Positions 5,206 through 7,360 of a stretch of 7,360 bases of DNA are shown piece by piece. Origin of the DNA: an uncultured Campylobacter sp. (GTDB taxonomy: Bacteria > Campylobacterota > Campylobacteria > Campylobacterales > Campylobacteraceae); contig NZ_CALIMW010000236.1 in NCBI RefSeq assembly GCF_938045405.1, positions 1 to 7,360 of the forward strand, given 5' to 3'. The first letter of the stretch is position 1; every line of letters begins with the position of its first letter. The notes beneath the pieces were generated by a model. It was not told the origin of the DNA, made no database searches, and saw only the letters and a list, made by a program, of their open reading frames with translations. The translations under genes were made by a program, and so were the position numbers.

Positions 5206-6294
5206 ATGAAACTTCCCAAACAGCTTTTAGACCGCTACGGCGCCGAGCGTCAAAGCGCGGGCGAGGCGCAGCGGACGGCGAATGAGATCGCCTTCGCGCC
5301 TGTAGTTTTTCAGGTAAGCAGGCTGATGAAAAAATTTGGAATTTTAAGCGCGCTTAATGAGGCACGTGACGGGCTAAGCATAGAAGAGATCGCGAAGAAG
5401 CTCTCGCTTAGCGAATACACCGTAAAGCTGCTTTTGGAAAGTTCGCTTAGCATCGGCACGGTGCTGCTGTGCGGCGAGAAATTTAGGCTCAGCAAGGCGG
5501 GATATTTTCTACTCACCGACGAGATGGTGGACGTGGATATAGACTTCATCCACGACGTGTGCTACGAGGGGCTATTTAGGCTCGAAGAGACGCTAAAATC
5601 GGGCAAACCAGAGGGGCTAAAGGTTTTTGGGCAGTGGGCTACGATCTACGAGGCGCTTTCGCATCTGCCGCCGCACGTGCGCAAAAGCTGGCTCGCGTTT
5701 GATCATTTTTATTCAGATTTGGCGTTTGAGCCCGCGCTAGAGATTATTTTCTCGCGCAAGACGGATAAAATTTTAGACGTAGGCGGCAATACCGGGCGCT
5801 TTGCTAAGCGGTGCGTAGGCTACGATGAAAATGTGCGCGTCACGATAATGGATCTTGCGGGGCAAATTTCGATGATGAAAGACGCCGTCGCAGGCGCGCA
5901 GGGCGCAGGGCGCATAGACGGGCTTGTGGCCGATCTGCTAGATGCTGCTACGCGCTTTCCACGCGGCTTTGATGCGATCTGGCTCAGTCAGTTTTTAGAC
6001 TGCTTTGCAGAGGAGCAGATCGTAAGCATCCTCGCGCGCGCGGCGGAGTCGATGAGCGAGCAGGCGCGGCTTTATATTTTGGAGCCGTTTTGGGACAGGC
6101 AGCGCTACGAAACCGCCGCGTATAGCATGACGCAGATCAGCGTGTATTTTGCCGCCATGGCAAACGGCAATAGCAAAATTTATCACTCGGACGATATGGT
6201 TAAATTTGCGCAGCGCGCGGGGCTTAAAATTTCGCAAATTCACGACGGGCTGGGCGTCGGGCACACGCTGCTGTGCTGCGAAAGGGCGCGCTGA
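5206..6294 (+). CDS. O-methyltransferase-like SAM-dependent methyltransferase
   Basis: The 362 residues have the two-part layout of COMT/CrtF-type O-methyltransferases. An N-terminal winged-helix dimerisation domain (about 24-105, with LSIEEIAKKLSLSEYTVKLLLES at 57-79 and the wing FRLSKAGYFLL at 93-103) precedes a class I Rossmann domain. Motif I is ILDVGGNTGRF (189-199), and the acidic SAM-ribose residue is Asp216 (IMDL). LSQFLDCFAEEQIVSIL (260-276) corresponds to the family's lxxLHdwsDE block, but the catalytic His position is Asp265. ILEPFWD (291-297) follows, and the C-terminal HTLLCCERAR matches the usual last strand. The substrate is unknown. I have a weak impression of relatives in Bacteroides and in aryl-polyene-type clusters, which I cannot verify. 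It starts with AGGAT six bases ahead of ATG and ends in TGATG shared with the next gene. A degraded inverted copy of codons 303-317 lies at 7165-7209. Confidence 0.88.
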   Translation: MKLPKQLLDRYGAERQSAGEAQRTANEIAFAPVVFQVSRLMKKFGILSALNEARDGLSIEEIAKKLSLSEYTVKLLLESSLSIGTVLLCGEKFRLSKAGYFLLTDEMVDVDIDFIHDVCYEGLFRLEETLKSGKPEGLKVFGQWATIYEALSHLPPHVRKSWLAFDHFYSDLAFEPALEIIFSRKTDKILDVGGNTGRFAKRCVGYDENVRVTIMDLAGQISMMKDAVAGAQGAGRIDGLVADLLDAATRFPRGFDAIWLSQFLDCFAEEQIVSILARAAESMSEQARLYILEPFWDRQRYETAAYSMTQISVYFAAMANGNSKIYHSDDMVKFAQRAGLKISQIHDGLGVGHTLLCCERAR

Positions 6295-6773
6295 TGGACG
6301 CGCGAAGCTTAAGTGCGCGGCTAAATAAGCCGATTAAAATTTTACTTGTGTTATTTGGAATCGGAATTTTGGCAAATGTGGCGATGGAATTTTATGCAGA
6401 GAAAAAACGCGGCGAGCTAGAGCGAAATTTCTGCGAAAGCAAACAGGTGCGAGATGCGCTAGCGCGGATAAACGAGGGCGCGCCGCGCAGGATCGACGAT
6501 GCTACGATTTTAAAAGGCGCCGCATGCGAAGAGGGTAGCTTCATATACGATTACGCGCTAAATAGTTCGTCGAATTTAGACCTTAGCGCACTGGATGCGG
6601 GCGATGCGGAAATTTTAAAAGAGATGCTGTTTGCCAAGGCGAAGGCAGGCTTTTGCAGCGCGGAATTTTCGCAGCGCCTGCGGGAGCTTGGTAAAACGAT
6701 GGTGCTAAACTACGAGATAGAGGGCTTACCGCCGATAAAAATCGCGCTAGATAAAAGCAGTTGTGCGCGGTGA
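6294..6773 (+). CDS. Single-pass membrane-anchored protein, unknown function
   Basis: I do not recognise this family. I start it at ATG 6294, whose A is the last base of the methyltransferase stop (TGATG). AAAGGG lies seven bases upstream inside the preceding gene, so translation is probably coupled. The alternative ATG at 6273 would add seven residues overlapping that gene. The 159 residues begin with a short basic stretch (to Lys15) and one hydrophobic segment (about 16-33, ILLVLFGIGILANVAM). A charged domain follows that would face the periplasm by the positive-inside rule. It has four cysteines (47, 78, 121, 157), all after the membrane segment, so two disulfides are conceivable. No lipobox, enzyme motif or repeat is visible. 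Operon membership suggests a role alongside the methyltransferase, but nothing shows what it is. Confidence 0.75.
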   Translation: MDARSLSARLNKPIKILLVLFGIGILANVAMEFYAEKKRGELERNFCESKQVRDALARINEGAPRRIDDATILKGAACEEGSFIYDYALNSSSNLDLSALDAGDAEILKEMLFAKAKAGFCSAEFSQRLRELGKTMVLNYEIEGLPPIKIALDKSSCAR

Positions 6774-6800
6774 ATTGTAAAAACCCAAGTGAGGCATTTG

Positions 6801-6956
6801 ATGAGCCGCGTTTTGTGTGGCGGCGCGTTGGCAGCTGGTGCCTCTGTAAGCTCGCAAGCAAGCTCATGGTTTGACGCAGAATTTTATGCGAGCAGGTCGC
6901 GAACGAAATTTAGCAAGATTTCATCGCAGCAGGTGCAGCATCGCAATAAATCCTAA
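6801..6956 (+). CDS. Possible small ORF of 51 codons, doubtful
   Basis: An open frame starts with ATG at 6801, 27 bp after the membrane-protein stop, with GTGAGG at a good ribosome-binding distance (six bases after GAGG). It encodes a 51-residue product starting MSRVLCGGALAAGASVSS and ending QHRNKS. The second half reads through AATTTTATGCGAGC and GAAATTTAGC stretches typical of this genome's non-coding DNA. The first half (LCGGALAAGASVSS) has a faint hydrophobic character. No family is recognised. It may be a real small protein, a truncated gene start or chance. Confidence 0.25.
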   Translation: MSRVLCGGALAAGASVSSQASSWFDAEFYASRSRTKFSKISSQQVQHRNKS

Positions 6957-6983
6957 AATTTTGACTCAAAATCTACGATGCTG
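6936..6983. repeat. Inverted repeat, possible weak terminator of the plus-strand operon
   Basis: CAGCATCG (6936-6943) is repeated inverted as CGATGCTG (6976-6983) around a 32-bp loop. The loop itself contains ATTTTGA-C-TCAAAAT (6958-6972). Downstream on the plus strand is only TTTCAAATAAAATT, so the T tract is poor. It lies about 160 bp after the last confident gene. Confidence 0.35.
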
Positions 6984-6989
6984 TTTCAA

Positions 6990-7069
6990 ATAAAATTCCG
7001 CGCAAATTATAGAATTTCGCGCGAAAGCTTTACGCGGTGTTTGCGCTGCTACATAGATAAAATTCCGCG
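6990..7069. repeat. Short direct repeats ATAAAATTCCGCG flanking a palindrome
   Basis: ATAAAATTCCGCG occurs at 6990-7002 and 7057-7069, 67 bp apart. Between them lies the perfect palindrome TTTCGCGCGAAA (7015-7026). The stretch has no open frame of note. It fits the A/T-tract-rich intergenic style of this genome and does not match a known insertion sequence end that I recognise. Confidence 0.5.
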
Positions 7070-7153
7070 TGAAATAGTAAAATTTTAATGAAAAACGCCG
7101 CTGGCAAAACCTAGCACGAAATTAGATCGCGGCTCAAAAAGGACTCGCGCGTT

Positions 7154-7240
7154 TTAGCGCTTTGTGGCGACGAAATACACGCTGATCCGCGCCATGCTAT
7201 ACGCGGCGGCGCGGTAAAAGTCAAGCAGAGATTTTAACAT
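7154..7240 (-). pseudogene. Remnant of a methyltransferase paralogue (inverted fragment)
   Basis: On the minus strand 7209-7165 matches 6113-6157 of the methyltransferase gene at 41 of 45 bases without gaps, counted by eye. A further CAAA match follows if three bases are skipped. The frame from ATG 7240 reads MLKSLLDFYRAAAYSMARIS and on to VYFVATKR before TAA at 7156-7154. The middle equals AAYSMTQISVYFAAM of the methyltransferase (304-318) with Thr to Ala, Gln to Arg, a silent change and Ala to Val. Neither side continues the homology: a TGA lies eight codons upstream of the ATG and the downstream frame closes. It is best explained as a decayed fragment of a second copy rather than a functional gene. 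Confidence 0.6.
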
Positions 7241-7360
7241 GTTACTTTTGCGCAGGCAAAATCAAAAGCGAAGCGGATAAATTTTAAGCGAATTCGGCGC
7301 GGGCGAGCAGGCAAAGGCTCACGCCGCGCTAAATTTTAAATCCTGCACAAGCGCTACTTG

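Larger units (their letters stand above)
6957..7360. other. Gene-poor tail with repeats and a gene remnant
   Basis: Neither strand has a complete gene that I can support. Frames on both strands are broken every few dozen codons. Contents are the inverted repeat ending at 6983, direct repeats and a palindrome (6990-7069), and the methyltransferase-like remnant (7154-7240). The last 120 bp show nothing recognisable. A minus-strand TGTTAAAATC at 7239-7230 resembles the window's -10 core but overlaps the remnant's ATG. Confidence 0.55.

Noticed and set aside
7154..7240. 28-codon ORF as a functional small protein
   Set aside because: Its central part is a piece of the methyltransferase. There is no ribosome binding site worth the name, and the sequence around it is broken, so a remnant is the simpler explanation.
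1..7360. CRISPR array, tRNA, rRNA, prophage or insertion sequence genes
   Set aside because: I looked for regularly spaced identical repeats, tRNA-like cloverleaf ends and transposase or integrase motifs and saw none. The repeats present are short and irregular.

Overview
The window looks like a stretch of an epsilonproteobacterial chromosome. The most likely source is a Campylobacter of the higher-G+C oral type (C. gracilis, C. rectus, C. showae or C. curvus), which is an inference. The grounds are very frequent AAATTT, AAAATTTTA and GAAATTTC runs inside otherwise G+C-moderate coding DNA, TAAAAT-type -10 elements without a clear -35 box, and protein families familiar from Campylobacter.

Layout. 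Positions 1-5023 hold six genes, all on the minus strand. Read in the direction of transcription they are: an AI-2E/PerM-family membrane protein (5023-3995); a cysteine-rich YgbA-family protein linked to nitric oxide stress (3892-3533); an unrecognised 258-residue protein built on three degenerate repeats of about 66 residues (3278-2502); the molybdenum cofactor guanylyltransferase MobA (2419-1874); an outer-membrane phospholipase A with an unusual N-terminal extension (1884-745); and the N-terminal two thirds of the branched-chain aminotransferase IlvE, which runs off the left edge (591-1). A divergent plus-strand pair starts at 5206: an O-methyltransferase-like SAM enzyme (5206-6294), then a one-helix membrane-anchored protein whose start codon overlaps its stop (6294-6773). 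From 6774 to the right edge no convincing complete gene is visible. That tail holds small repeats and a 45-bp inverted, slightly diverged copy of part of the methyltransferase gene.

How the genes work together. The minus-strand row is mostly housekeeping (amino-acid metabolism, molybdenum cofactor, envelope lipid turnover) plus one stress gene, and does not look like a single pathway. Only mobA and pldA are tightly coupled, with an 11-bp overlap. The methyltransferase and the membrane protein form a two-gene operon of unknown role.

Most notable points: (1) a perfect palindrome of FNR/CRP type (TTGAG-N4-CTCAA) upstream of the ygbA-like gene, centred exactly 41.5 bp before the predicted transcription start, the classical class II activator position; (2) the methyltransferase-derived fragment on the opposite strand in the tail, which suggests a lost paralogue or local rearrangement; (3) the three-repeat protein; (4) a shared 14-bp promoter core, TTTTAGNTAAAATC, in front of three genes with near matches in front of two more.
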